64,000 bases of DNA, taken from Candidatus Acidiferrales bacterium (GTDB lineage Bacteria; Acidobacteriota; Terriglobia; Acidiferrales; UBA7541). The first letter of the stretch is position 1, and every line of letters begins with the position of its first letter. Positions 34,918-43,988 of this stretch are shown in pieces. The DNA lies in NCBI GenBank assembly GCA_035934015.1, contig DASYYH010000023.1, positions 186,001 through 250,000 on the forward strand, in the 5' to 3' direction. Made by a program: the position numbers and the translations under genes. The notes below the pieces were generated by a model that was not told the DNA's origin, did not search any database, and saw only the letters and a list, made by a program, of their open reading frames with translations.

Positions 34918-36927
34918 ATGACGATTGGAAAGAAACTCTATATTGGTTTCGGCTCGATTCTGGCGCTCTTGCTGACTGTGTTTCTCGTCAACTTGACGGC
35001 CTTGCTGCGTGAGCATTCCGTCCGGGATAAGGCTGCGAGCACGCTTCAAAGTCTTCAAACCATCGAGAAGGTTCGCTATCAAATGATGCAGGTTCGCCTT
35101 GACCTCCGCAACTTCCTCTTGAGTGGTGACCCGCGCATTGAAGGCACTACAAACAAGCAGGAAAGCGACCTGATGGATTATCTTCAGGCTCAGCGCACGA
35201 ATTCTTCTGATGAAATCCTCCGAAACGCTCTGACCGAAGTGAACAACAGCGAAGCGGACTGGTACGAAAATTTTGCCAAGCCGCTAATCGAAAAAAGGCA
35301 CCAGGTCGATTCCGGCGACGCAACCGTCTCCGATCTTCAAGTCTTTTATCTCGAAAAAAAGCCTGGCTCTTGGATCAACGGCGACGTCAATATACTCGAT
35401 CAAGCTGACGCGCAGATTCACAAGTCCTATGACGATGCCAATCAATCCGCTACTCGTGCCAGCAATGTAAGCATCTACGGCGGCCTTTTCGGAATGTTCC
35501 TTGCCATCTTTTTGGGCATCGGCATCGCCTATTACACCGCCAAGTCCATCAATCAGCCGCTCAGTCATTTGATCGAGGTCGCGCACGAAATCGGCAGTGC
35601 TGGTGATCTCGATCAGAATATTGATATTCACCGCAATGATGAGGTCGGCCGCCTCGCCGATAACTTCCGCTCCATGGTCGAACACTTGAAGCGCATGGCC
35701 GGTGTTTCCGCTTCTGTCGCCGAAGGCGATCTCGACGTCGAAATCGAACCGCTCTCCAAACGCGATACCTTGGCCTCTGCATTTTCCCGCATGGCTCAGG
35801 GCCTCCGCGACATAGTCGGTCAAGTTCGTGATAGCGCTTCGCAGGTTTCCGCCGGTGCCAGCCAGATGGCCGCGGCTTCCGAGGAGTCCGCGAAAGTCAG
35901 CGTTCAGGCTGCGGCTGCTATTGATGAAGTGACCAGCACGATGCATGAAATGAGCATCAACGTGCAGAATGTCGTCAAAAACACGCAGGTTCAGGCTTCC
36001 AGCGTCGCCGAAACTTCCGCATCAATCGAACAGATGGTCGCTTCGATTCAGCGCGTCGCCGATACGGCCAAGATCCTTCTCGACATTTGCCATCGTTCTC
36101 GCGTCGAAGTCGAAACCGGCATCACGACTATGGAGAAGGCCACAGACGGCTTGAATCGCACCAGCGCCTCCATTCAATCCTCTTCGGACATCATCGGCGT
36201 CCTTGGCAAGCGTGCCGACGATATCGGCAAGATCATCGAAGTAATAGACGATTTGGCCGAGCAAACCAATCTGCTCGCGCTCAACGCCGCCATCGAAGCC
36301 GCTCGCGCCGGCGAACACGGCCTCGGTTTTGCCGTTGTCGCCGACGAAGTCCGCAAGCTCGCCGAAAAATCCACGCAATCCACAAAAGAAATCGCCGACC
36401 TCATCCAGGGGATTCAGAAGGAAGCGCGCGAGGCCGTCGACAACATGGCCAAGAGTACGCAGATGGTTCAGGACGGTCTGGTGCTCGGCCTCGATCTTAA
36501 TAAGGCTTTCGGCAAGATTTCCAACGTCGTCAGCGAAGTTTATAAATTTGCGCAGGAAATTGGTGCCGCCACCAACGAGCAGTCCAGCGGTTCCTCGCAG
36601 ATTGCCAAGGCAACTTCGCGTCTCACGGAAATCACTCAGGAGATCAACTCTTCCGTCGAGGAGCAGGCTTCTGGTGCGCAGGGTGTCGTCCGCGCCATGG
36701 AAAAAATGCGCGAGCTCGTGCAGCAGTCCACTTCAAGCTCGACTGAACTCGCCGCTACCGCCGAGCAGATGTCCAAGCTTTCGCGTATCTTGCTTGAAAG
36801 CATGGACCGCTTCCGTATCGAGCGCGAATCCCGCGAGAACGGCAAACATCACTCTTCTTGGCGGAACAAGAAAGACCGCGACGCTCACTCCGAAGATTCC
36901 CATCGTCGCGAGCTGGTTCGGGTCTGA
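34918..36927 (+). CDS. Methyl-accepting chemotaxis protein with large periplasmic domain (cluster 2)
   Basis: 669 residues, ATG at 34918 with GGGGGAGG upstream. TM1 about 8-28, a helical periplasmic domain about 30-185 resembling the four-helix-bundle/CHASE3 sensor class, TM2 about 188-208 (FGMFLAIFLGIGIAYYTA), HAMP about 210-265, then a long signalling domain with the tip [22 protein letters not shown]-terminal tail is basic and His/Ser-rich, without an NWETF-type CheR tether. First MCP of cluster 2. Confidence 0.92.
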   Translation: MTIGKKLYIGFGSILALLLTVFLVNLTALLREHSVRDKAASTLQSLQTIEKVRYQMMQVRLDLRNFLLSGDPRIEGTTNKQESDLMDYLQAQRTNSSDEILRNALTEVNNSEADWYENFAKPLIEKRHQVDSGDATVSDLQVFYLEKKPGSWINGDVNILDQADAQIHKSYDDANQSATRASNVSIYGGLFGMFLAIFLGIGIAYYTAKSINQPLSHLIEVAHEIGSAGDLDQNIDIHRNDEVGRLADNFRSMVEHLKRMAGVSASVAEGDLDVEIEPLSKRDTLASAFSRMAQGLRDIVGQVRDSASQVSAGASQMAAASEESAKVSVQAAAAIDEVTSTMHEMSINVQNVVKNTQVQASSVAETSASIEQMVASIQRVADTAKILLDICHRSRVEVETGITTMEKATDGLNRTSASIQSSSDIIGVLGKRADDIGKIIEVIDDLAEQTNLLALNAAIEAARAGEHGLGFAVVADEVRKLAEKSTQSTKEIADLIQGIQKEAREAVDNMAKSTQMVQDGLVLGLDLNKAFGKISNVVSEVYKFAQEIGAATNEQSSGSSQIAKATSRLTEITQEINSSVEEQASGAQGVVRAMEKMRELVQQSTSSSTELAATAEQMSKLSRILLESMDRFRIERESRENGKHHSSWRNKKDRDAHSEDSHRRELVRV

Positions 36928-36939
36928 CCGGAGCCGCAC

Positions 36940-37410
36940 ATGGCAAAAGACGTCCAGCTTGTTGGTCTCCGCATCGGACGCGAAACGTACGGCGTTCCTA
37001 TCGCCATCGTGCGTGAAATCGTCCGCGTCCCGGAAATCACCGCCGTACCCAACGCTCAGGAATTTGTTGAAGGCGTCATCAATCTTCGCGGAAAGATAAT
37101 TTCGGTCGTGGATCTTCGCAAGCGCTTCGGCGGCACCACTTCCGATAACAGTAAGAAAAATAGAGTCGTCGTCGTGGAACTCGATAACCGCACCGTCGGC
37201 CTGATCGTGAACGCCGCTTCGGAAGTCTTGAAAATCCCGCCTTCCGAAATCGAACCTCCAGGCTCCGTTTTCCCCGAGGGAGAAATCGATTATGTGACCG
37301 GCGTCGGCAAACTCGGCGGCCGTCTCGTCATTCTTCTCGACTTAAACAAAGTCCTGAAGACGAATGAATTGCGGCATCTCGATGAGCTGGTGCCGGCGGC
37401 CTCGGTCTGA
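36940..37410 (+). CDS. cheW: CheW coupling protein (cluster 2)
   Basis: 156 residues, ATG at 36940, 12 bp after the MCP stop. Canonical CheW: QLVGLRIGRETYGVPIAIVR, GVINLRGKIISVVDLRKRFG with the LRG turn, and VGLIVNAASEVLKI. Couples the receptor at 34918-36927 with the CheA at 38357-40477. Confidence 0.93.
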   Translation: MAKDVQLVGLRIGRETYGVPIAIVREIVRVPEITAVPNAQEFVEGVINLRGKIISVVDLRKRFGGTTSDNSKKNRVVVVELDNRTVGLIVNAASEVLKIPPSEIEPPGSVFPEGEIDYVTGVGKLGGRLVILLDLNKVLKTNELRHLDELVPAASV

Positions 37411-37454
37411 GCCTCTGAAGCATTTTGAAATCGTAGAGTTGTGCGAAGGGAATT

Positions 37455-38360
37455 ATGGCGACTTTCACTGTTCCTGTTCAACTGACTGACCCTGAGCTCA
37501 AGCTCCTGCAGACGCTCATCTATCAGGAATGCGGCATGTGTTTCGATGAGCATCGCGTTCATTTTCTCTGTGACCGCCTCCAGCGCCGTCTGAAAGCCTG
37601 TAATCTCGATTCGTTCTACAGCTATTACCGCTTGCTCACCAGCCACGAAGGCAAAAAAGAACTCTCCGCCCTGCTTGAGAATCTCACGGTCAACGAAACC
37701 AGTTTTTTTCGCAATGTTCCGCAGTTGGAATTATTTTCGAAAGTCGTTCTCGAAAATCTCTTGCACCGCAAGCAGGAGCGCCGCGATTTTTCCCTTCGCT
37801 TCTGGAGCGCCGGCTGCTCCACGGGGCAGGAACCGTACACGATGGCGATCCAGATTTGCGACGCGCTCGCCTACTATTACTTGCGCAATCCACTGCCTTT
37901 CGACATGCCCTCGCCGAAGCCGCTCGTGCCGCCGCCGTGGAAAGTCGAAATCCTCGCCTCCGACATCAGCTATTCCGCGCTGCTTCAGGCCGAGCAAGGC
38001 CTTTACACCGAAAATCAGATGGAGTCGGTTGATTACACCTGCCGCCTGCGCTACTTCGAAAAAATGGGCGACAAATACGCCATCAAGCCCGCGCTGAAAA
38101 ACATCGTTCAGTTCGACTTTCACAATCTTAAGGCCGAATTCTTGCCGCAGCGCAACGACATTATTTTCTGCCGCAACGTCATGATTTATTTCGATGAGGC
38201 CGAACAGAAGCGCCTGATCGACAAGTTTTATCGTTGCTTGAATCCCGATGGCTATCTTTTCGTCGGCCACGCCGAGAGCCTCTTCGGCCTGACCACGAAA
38301 TTCAAAATGATTCACCAGAATAATGGCACTGCGTATCAGCGAATCGAGGGCCACGCGTGA
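37455..38360 (+). CDS. cheR: CheR methyltransferase (cluster 2)
   Basis: 301 residues, ATG at 37455 with GAAGGG upstream. CheR N-domain plus SAM domain: LTVNETSFFRNVP, RFWSAGCSTGQEPYTMA, ILASDISYSAL, DIIFCRNVMIYFDE, GYLFVGHAESL. It has an insertion after the SAM motif (about 30 residues with YYYLRNPLPFDMPSPKP). Distinct from the cluster 1 CheR, so not a recent duplicate. Its TGA overlaps the cheA GTG. Confidence 0.94.
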   Translation: MATFTVPVQLTDPELKLLQTLIYQECGMCFDEHRVHFLCDRLQRRLKACNLDSFYSYYRLLTSHEGKKELSALLENLTVNETSFFRNVPQLELFSKVVLENLLHRKQERRDFSLRFWSAGCSTGQEPYTMAIQICDALAYYYLRNPLPFDMPSPKPLVPPPWKVEILASDISYSALLQAEQGLYTENQMESVDYTCRLRYFEKMGDKYAIKPALKNIVQFDFHNLKAEFLPQRNDIIFCRNVMIYFDEAEQKRLIDKFYRCLNPDGYLFVGHAESLFGLTTKFKMIHQNNGTAYQRIEGHA

Positions 38361-40477
38361 ACTTCTTTCCCGACGAACGCGCCGCCGAACTCCGCGAGCT
38401 TTTCTTTGAAAGCGCACAGGAGTTGCTTCAGGAGCTCAACGAAGCCGGGCTGGAGCTCGAAGCTCGTCCGGACGACGCCGAAATCGTCCGCCGTGTTCGC
38501 CGCGTTGTGCACACGCTCAAGGGCGACTCCGCCGCGTGCGGTTTTCAGGAGCTGAGCTCTCTGGCGCATGAGATGGAAGATGCGCTCGCTCCGCAGGCCG
38601 TCCGCGGCGCAAAAAATTCTCTCGTCGAAGTCATCTTCACCGCTGCTGACACATTCCAGGCCATGCTCGCCGCGTATCGCAAATCGCTCCCGCCTCCCAC
38701 GGGCGATGCGCTTCGCGAACACATTCGCCAGATCGCATCTACGCCGGCGAAACGGCCTGCCGCGCCTGCCCCCGCCGAAGCGTTTTCTCCAAAGTTCGAC
38801 TGGAATGCCTCCCAGCGCGACCGCATCTCGAACGCCTTGGGGCACGGCGAGTGCGTTTTCAATATCGCCCTGCAAATCGATCCTTCTAGCGGCATGCGCT
38901 CCGCCGCATTTCAGCTCATTCGAAATGTTCTGGAAGGTGTCGGTTCCATCCTCGCGATCCATCCATCGGATGTCGACTCAGCGGAATTCGCCGCGCACGT
39001 CGAGGCTGCTCTCGCGACTGAACATTCCAAGAGCGCTTTGGCGAAAAAGTGCCGGATCCCGTCCGTCGTCGCTGACATCACCGTGCATCAAGTCAGCGAA
39101 GCGCAGGAACCTTCGCAGGATTTGCTGGATGTGCTTTTGCAGGCCGAAGCGCACGCTTCCGGCGCTGCCGTGCCGCTCCACAAAGCTCGCGCTCCGCAAG
39201 CTCGTCCGGTTCCCGCGCCGGAGTCCGAGGAATCGCGCCGTGAGGCCCGCGCCTCCGCTACTCTAGCCGCCGCGCAGAACACTCTGCGCGTTGATGCCAC
39301 GCGCATCGACACGGTTCTCAATCTCATCGGCGAACTCATCATCGGCAAATCCATGCTGCATCGCACCATCATCGAATTCGACAAGCATCACGCCAAGGAT
39401 CCCTTGCGCAGCCGTTTCGCCGACGCACTCGCATTTCAATCCCGCGTCCTCGAAGACCTGCAGCGCTCCGTGATGAAAATCCGCATGGTTCCCGTCGAAC
39501 AGCTCTTTCGCCGTTTCCCGCGCATCGTCCGCGATGTCTCTCTAAACTGCGGACGCGACGTCGCTCTCGAAATCGCCGGCGAGCATACTGACCTCGACAA
39601 GGGCATTCTCGACGCGCTGGCCGAGCCGATCGCTCATCTGGTTCGCAACGCCGTCGATCACGGAATTGAAACTCCGGAAGAGCGCGAAGCCAAGGGCAAG
39701 CCGAAAAGCGGTGTTATTCGCCTCAACGCTTATCATCAGGGCAATCAAGTCGTCATCGAAGTTTCCGACGATGGCCGCGGCATCGACCGCAAAAAGCTCG
39801 TCAGCCGCGCCGTCGAGCGCGGTTCCATCTCTGCCGCCGAGGCAAGCAAATTCACCGAAGAAGATGCCACGCGGTTAATTTTCCAGCCTGGCCTCAGCAC
39901 CGCGGATGCGGTGACGGAAGTTTCTGGCCGCGGCGTCGGCATGGACGCCGTGATCGGCGTTCTCGAGCGATTGAAAGGTACCATTGAAACGGATTCCATC
40001 CCCGGCCAAGGCACCACGTTTCGCATCTTCGTGCCTCTTACGCTTGCGAGTATTCAGGCGCTTCTCTTCAAGGTCACTGGTCATCTTTATGCCGTACCGC
40101 TCGCCAACGTTGTCGAAATCACTCGCGTCGCCGGTTCGGAAATTCATCGCGTCGATGATTACGAAGTCATTCGCCTTCGCGATCAGTTGCTCACTCTGGT
40201 TCATCTCGACCGCCTCACTGCGCAGAACGCCAAAGTGGCCTCCAGCAAATCATTCGTCATTATTATTGGGGCGGGCGAAAAAAAGTTTGGTCTCATTGTG
40301 GATAGTTTGATGGGTGAAGAGGAATTGGTCATTAAGGCCCTCGACGATCGTCTGTCATCCTCGGACTTCGTCAGCGGCGCATCGATTCTTGGCGATGGCA
40401 CCGTCGTCTTGATTTTGAACATACCCGTCGTCGCCAGCCGGCTCGCTCGTTTGCCGGCATTGGGAGCGATCGCGTGA
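38357..40477 (+). CDS. cheA: CheA histidine kinase (cluster 2)
   Basis: 706 residues, GTG start overlapping cheR (GTGA). HPt at about 5-110 with His52 (RVVHTLKGDSAACG), a second small domain at about 165-255 that fits a P2-like CheY-binding fold, dimerisation domain (LRVDATRIDTVLNLIGELII), HATPase (HLVRNAVDHGIETP, VSDDGRGID, GRGVGMDAV) and a CheW-like regulatory domain. No receiver domain, unlike the cluster 1 CheA. Phosphorylates CheY and CheB of this operon. Confidence 0.94.
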   Translation: MNFFPDERAAELRELFFESAQELLQELNEAGLELEARPDDAEIVRRVRRVVHTLKGDSAACGFQELSSLAHEMEDALAPQAVRGAKNSLVEVIFTAADTFQAMLAAYRKSLPPPTGDALREHIRQIASTPAKRPAAPAPAEAFSPKFDWNASQRDRISNALGHGECVFNIALQIDPSSGMRSAAFQLIRNVLEGVGSILAIHPSDVDSAEFAAHVEAALATEHSKSALAKKCRIPSVVADITVHQVSEAQEPSQDLLDVLLQAEAHASGAAVPLHKARAPQARPVPAPESEESRREARASATLAAAQNTLRVDATRIDTVLNLIGELIIGKSMLHRTIIEFDKHHAKDPLRSRFADALAFQSRVLEDLQRSVMKIRMVPVEQLFRRFPRIVRDVSLNCGRDVALEIAGEHTDLDKGILDALAEPIAHLVRNAVDHGIETPEEREAKGKPKSGVIRLNAYHQGNQVVIEVSDDGRGIDRKKLVSRAVERGSISAAEASKFTEEDATRLIFQPGLSTADAVTEVSGRGVGMDAVIGVLERLKGTIETDSIPGQGTTFRIFVPLTLASIQALLFKVTGHLYAVPLANVVEITRVAGSEIHRVDDYEVIRLRDQLLTLVHLDRLTAQNAKVASSKSFVIIIGAGEKKFGLIVDSLMGEEELVIKALDDRLSSSDFVSGASILGDGTVVLILNIPVVASRLARLPALGAIA

Positions 40478-41577
40478 GCGAACCTATCCGTGTACTCGTT
40501 GTCGACGATTCGGCACTGATGCGCAAACTGATTCCGCAGATTTTGGAGCAGGATGGCTCGATCAAAGTGGTGGGCACTGCGATGGATGGTTCATTCGGCC
40601 TGAAAAAAATTGAAGAGCTCAAGCCCCAGGTCATTACCCTCGACCTCGAGATGCCCCGCATGAACGGTCTTGAGACCATGCGCGAGATCACCCGCCGCTT
40701 CCGCTTGCCCGTAATCGTCTTTAGCACGCATTCGCGCAATGGCGCTCGTGCCACATTAAAAGCCCTGTCTCTCGGTGCCTTTGATTTTGTCACCAAACCC
40801 AATGCCGCCTCCGCCGGCAACATACAGGAGATCGCTGAAGAGTTCGCCCTCAAGATCAAAGCCGCGGCCAAGGCCGGCTTCCCCAAAGTCATGATGGATG
40901 TTCTTCCGGCGCGCCCGAAAAGCACCATGCCGAAGGTCAATCGCTTTCGCCCGCCGACTCGTGTCATCGCCGTTGGTGTTTCCACCGGCGGGCCGAATGC
41001 GCTCGAATACATGCTCTCGCAAATTCCCGCGGATTTTTCGGGCTGCTTCCTCATCGCTCAGCATATGCCCGAAGGATTCACCGAAATGCTCGCTCGCCGC
41101 CTGGATGAATCGTCCATGATCAAAGTCCGCGAGGCTCGTTCGGGCGAACCTCTGATTGCCGGCCAGGCCTTGATCTGTCCGGGTAATCGCCACATTCACA
41201 TTCGCCGCGCCGCCACCGGCCACATTGTCGTGCTTTCGGAAACCGCGCGCGTCAATGGCCACCGTCCATCCGCCGATGTCTTATTTCGCTCCGTCGCCAA
41301 AGAATTTGGCTCTCAGGCCATCGCTCTTCTTATGACCGGCATGGGCGACGACGGCGTTGATGCCATTCGTCTTATCCGCGACGCGGGCGGCCTCACGCTG
41401 GCCCAGGATTCTGGTTCGTGTGTCGTCGATAGCATGCCACGCAGCGCCGTCGAACACGGCTACATTTCCCGCGTCATCAGTCTCGAGGCGTTGCCCAATT
41501 TCTTGTATGTCCAGTGTCCGGAATTGCAGGAAGAGAGCAGTGAAGAAAATTCTGTAACCCCGAGGCATCTGCAATAG
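40474..41577 (+). CDS. cheB: CheB methylesterase/deamidase (cluster 2)
   Basis: 367 residues, GTG start coupled to cheA. Receiver with Asp57 (QVITLDLEMPRMNG), linker, then the methylesterase triad STGGP (Ser), QHMP (His) and TGMGDDG (Asp). Adaptation enzyme for the cluster 2 MCP. Confidence 0.95.
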   Translation: MSEPIRVLVVDDSALMRKLIPQILEQDGSIKVVGTAMDGSFGLKKIEELKPQVITLDLEMPRMNGLETMREITRRFRLPVIVFSTHSRNGARATLKALSLGAFDFVTKPNAASAGNIQEIAEEFALKIKAAAKAGFPKVMMDVLPARPKSTMPKVNRFRPPTRVIAVGVSTGGPNALEYMLSQIPADFSGCFLIAQHMPEGFTEMLARRLDESSMIKVREARSGEPLIAGQALICPGNRHIHIRRAATGHIVVLSETARVNGHRPSADVLFRSVAKEFGSQAIALLMTGMGDDGVDAIRLIRDAGGLTLAQDSGSCVVDSMPRSAVEHGYISRVISLEALPNFLYVQCPELQEESSEENSVTPRHLQ

Positions 41578-41615
41578 TTTGGCCGGAAGCTCCGGGCGCA
41601 ACTGAGGAGAATGTT

Positions 41616-42065
41616 ATGAAACCGTTTACGCCTTTGACTCGCAAGCAGAACAGCGGCCCCGTCCGCTATCTCGTGGTCGACGACTCCGTCTTCGCGCGAA
41701 AGAGTCTCGCCAAGATGATCGAATCCTTCGGCGGCGAACTGGCCGGCGAAGCCGGCGATGGCTGCACCGCCATCACCGAATATACTCGCACCAGCCCCGA
41801 TATTGTTCTGATGGATATCACCATGCCCCAGATGGAAGGCATTGAAGCCGTCGAGCGCATTGTTCGCCAGCATCCCGAGGCGCGCATCGTCATGGTTTCT
41901 TCCGTCGGCTATCAGGACAACATTCTCGCGGCGCTCCAAAAGGGCGCACGGCATTTCGTGCAGAAGCCCGTCAAGCCCGACGTGCTCTACGAAATCATCC
42001 GTTACGTCCTGAACGACGAAACCGCCGCGCAAACGCCGGCGACGGTCGGAGAGGCACGCTCATGA
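41616..42065 (+). CDS. cheY: CheY response regulator (cluster 2)
   Basis: 149 residues, ATG at 41616 behind GAGGAG. Single receiver with an N-terminal extension of about 16 residues: Asp22-Asp23, phospho-acceptor Asp67 (PDIVLMDITMPQMEG), VSSVG at beta4 and QKPVKPD at beta5. Followed by cheX with an ATGA overlap, so phosphatase and response regulator are made together. Confidence 0.92.
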   Translation: MKPFTPLTRKQNSGPVRYLVVDDSVFARKSLAKMIESFGGELAGEAGDGCTAITEYTRTSPDIVLMDITMPQMEGIEAVERIVRQHPEARIVMVSSVGYQDNILAALQKGARHFVQKPVKPDVLYEIIRYVLNDETAAQTPATVGEARS

Positions 42066-42562
42066 AAATGCAACTCATTCAGCCGTTCATCAGTGCGGCA
42101 GATTCCGTCCTCGCTCATGCGCTCGATGGCCCCACGAGAATCGGCGATCTGACCATGGAAGAAGACGGTTACCGCCAGAAGGGCGTCGCCGCGGTTATTT
42201 CCATCAACGGTGAAATCGAAGGCCGCGTTATTCTGGACATGGATTCAGCCGCCGCCGTCCGTGTCGCTTCCGCGCTCGCGGGTTGCGAAGTCGACGCCTC
42301 CGAGCAGGTCGTCCGCGAAACCGTCTGCGAACTCGCCAACATGGTCATCGGCAACGCCGTCACGCTGCTCAACGACCGCGGCTATCAATTCAAGGTTCAT
42401 CCGCCGGAAATTCGCTCAAACAAAGAAAACGTCCGCAGCACAGCCGAGACCGAAGCGATGGCCATGTATTTCGATACGCCCGCGGGGCGCATTTTCGTCA
42501 ACATCGCCATGCGCTACAGCGCGCAGCGCCGTTCCGATAAGGCTCCTGCTCTCACGAACTAG
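42062..42562 (+). CDS. cheX: CheX-type CheY-P phosphatase
   Basis: 166 residues. The CheC/CheX/FliY phosphatase helix is VRETVCELANMVIGNAV, containing the catalytic Glu and Asn pair (ExxN). The second half has IFVNIAMRYS as in CheX. No second phosphatase site is clear. Dephosphorylates CheY-P. Last gene of chemosensory operon 2. Confidence 0.85.
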   Translation: MKMQLIQPFISAADSVLAHALDGPTRIGDLTMEEDGYRQKGVAAVISINGEIEGRVILDMDSAAAVRVASALAGCEVDASEQVVRETVCELANMVIGNAVTLLNDRGYQFKVHPPEIRSNKENVRSTAETEAMAMYFDTPAGRIFVNIAMRYSAQRRSDKAPALTN

Positions 42563-42657
42563 TTTGTAGTGAATTTGTACCTGTGGCTCGGCTGAGAACA
42601 GCAGCAGCGCGAGCAGTCAAAGCGTCCGTAGCAACCCGCGAATTTCTAACCCGCCGA

Positions 42658-43818
42658 TCAGTAGGTGTAAACTCCGAAGTCGTCAGAATCCCAGCCCCAA
42701 TACGGGTCGCACCAATACGGATCCCAGTAGGGATCGCATCCGTATGCCGGATAGCCCCAGTCCAATCCCCAATAAGCTCCGGGCCATCCCCAGCCAAATC
42801 CCAATCCCCAACCGAAGTCGTCCCAATCGGAGTCGCCCCAACCATAACCACCCCAACCATAGCCACCCCATCCATAGCCGCCCCAACCATAACCACCTCG
42901 GCCAAATCGGCGTCCCCATCCGCGTCCAAATCCAAATCCTCGCATATTGCCGTTGCCGCCGCGGAAGCCTCTGCCGCCGAATCCTCCATTCAGGCCTCTG
43001 CCGCCTAGCCCTCTGCCATACGAGCGGTCAAAAATGCCCGGTGCGTTTCCTCCGAATCGGCCGCTTCCAAGCGGTGTGCTCCGCCCAAGGCCGAAATTTC
43101 TGGTACCGGAATTGCGTCCGCGAACGCCTCCAAAATTAGAAATCCCCCGGCCTGAAGAAACCGCGCGCGCATTTCCGGCGAAGTTACCTCGCGCCGCCCC
43201 AAACGAATGCCAATGGCCATCCGCCATCGCCGCGTTTCGAAGCCCTGCGGAACCAAAAGAATTCGCCGAGCGCCCGCTGCTTCCAAAGGAATGCCAGTGC
43301 CCGTCCGCTACAGCACCGCGTCCGCCAAACGATCGGCGTCCGTTCGCGAACCCGCGGCCCGCGCCACTCCTGTTGCCGAATCCGGATCCGCGATAACCGG
43401 AGGCGCCAAATCCTCGTGGCGAAAATCCGCGCCCGCCTCGATATCCCCCGCCGCCATACGCTCGTGCCCCGCCACGGGGTCCACCGTAAGATCCTCTGCC
43501 GCCAAATCCGCCACCGCCGCGATACCCTCCGCCTCCATGGAACCCGCCGCCAAACCCGCCACCGCCACGAAAGCCTCCGCCACCGCCGCCGCGATATCCG
43601 CCACCGCCACCGTGGAATCCACCACCGCCACCGTGGAATCCTCCGCCCCCACCGTGAAACCCGCCTCCGCCGCCATGAAACCCACCGCCTCCACCGTGGG
43701 ATCCACCACCGCCATGTCCCCCTCCACGTTGTGCGAATGTTGGACTCGCAGCAAAAAACAGAAGGGCAAGCGAAGCACAAAATACCAACAGCGATTTTGC
43801 GATTGCGAATCTTTTCAT
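42658..43818 (-). CDS. Secreted glycine-rich repeat protein
   Basis: 386 residues from the ATG at 43818, with GGAGG 8 nt upstream; an upstream start adds a basic extension without support. Signal peptide ends near SPTFAQ. The mature part is almost entirely Gly-rich: GGGGGFHGGGGGFHGGG-type repeats, a middle with Arg/Ser/Phe/Asn-Gly, then WGGYGWGGYGWGG repeats and an acidic, Cys/Trp/Tyr-rich tail (DPYWDPYWCDPYWGWDSDD). Such proteins may be surface or matrix components. No known domain. The repeats in DNA are near-identical units, so length variation is likely. Confidence 0.75.
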   Translation of the reverse strand: MKRFAIAKSLLVFCASLALLFFAASPTFAQRGGGHGGGGSHGGGGGFHGGGGGFHGGGGGFHGGGGGFHGGGGGYRGGGGGGFRGGGGFGGGFHGGGGYRGGGGFGGRGSYGGPRGGARAYGGGGYRGGRGFSPRGFGASGYRGSGFGNRSGAGRGFANGRRSFGGRGAVADGHWHSFGSSGRSANSFGSAGLRNAAMADGHWHSFGAARGNFAGNARAVSSGRGISNFGGVRGRNSGTRNFGLGRSTPLGSGRFGGNAPGIFDRSYGRGLGGRGLNGGFGGRGFRGGNGNMRGFGFGRGWGRRFGRGGYGWGGYGWGGYGWGGYGWGDSDWDDFGWGLGFGWGWPGAYWGLDWGYPAYGCDPYWDPYWCDPYWGWDSDDFGVYTY

Positions 43819-43988
43819 GGCGGCTACCTCCGCCCGCGATACAACGGGCCGGACTACGCGGGAGACCTCAGCCGGTCCTTGATCTCTTGGATTGTTTAGC
43901 GGGCGATTAGGTTGCAAGAACTAAAACGCGGCCGAGGGATCTCGGCCCACAAAAGGCCATTTTTGCCGCGCGGGTTTTACGCATTAGC

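Noticed and set aside
43500-43720. Tandem repeats in the glycine-rich gene as a CRISPR or VNTR element
   Set aside because: The repeated units are in frame with a signal-peptide-bearing protein and code for Gly/His/Phe repeats, so they are coding repeats, not a CRISPR.
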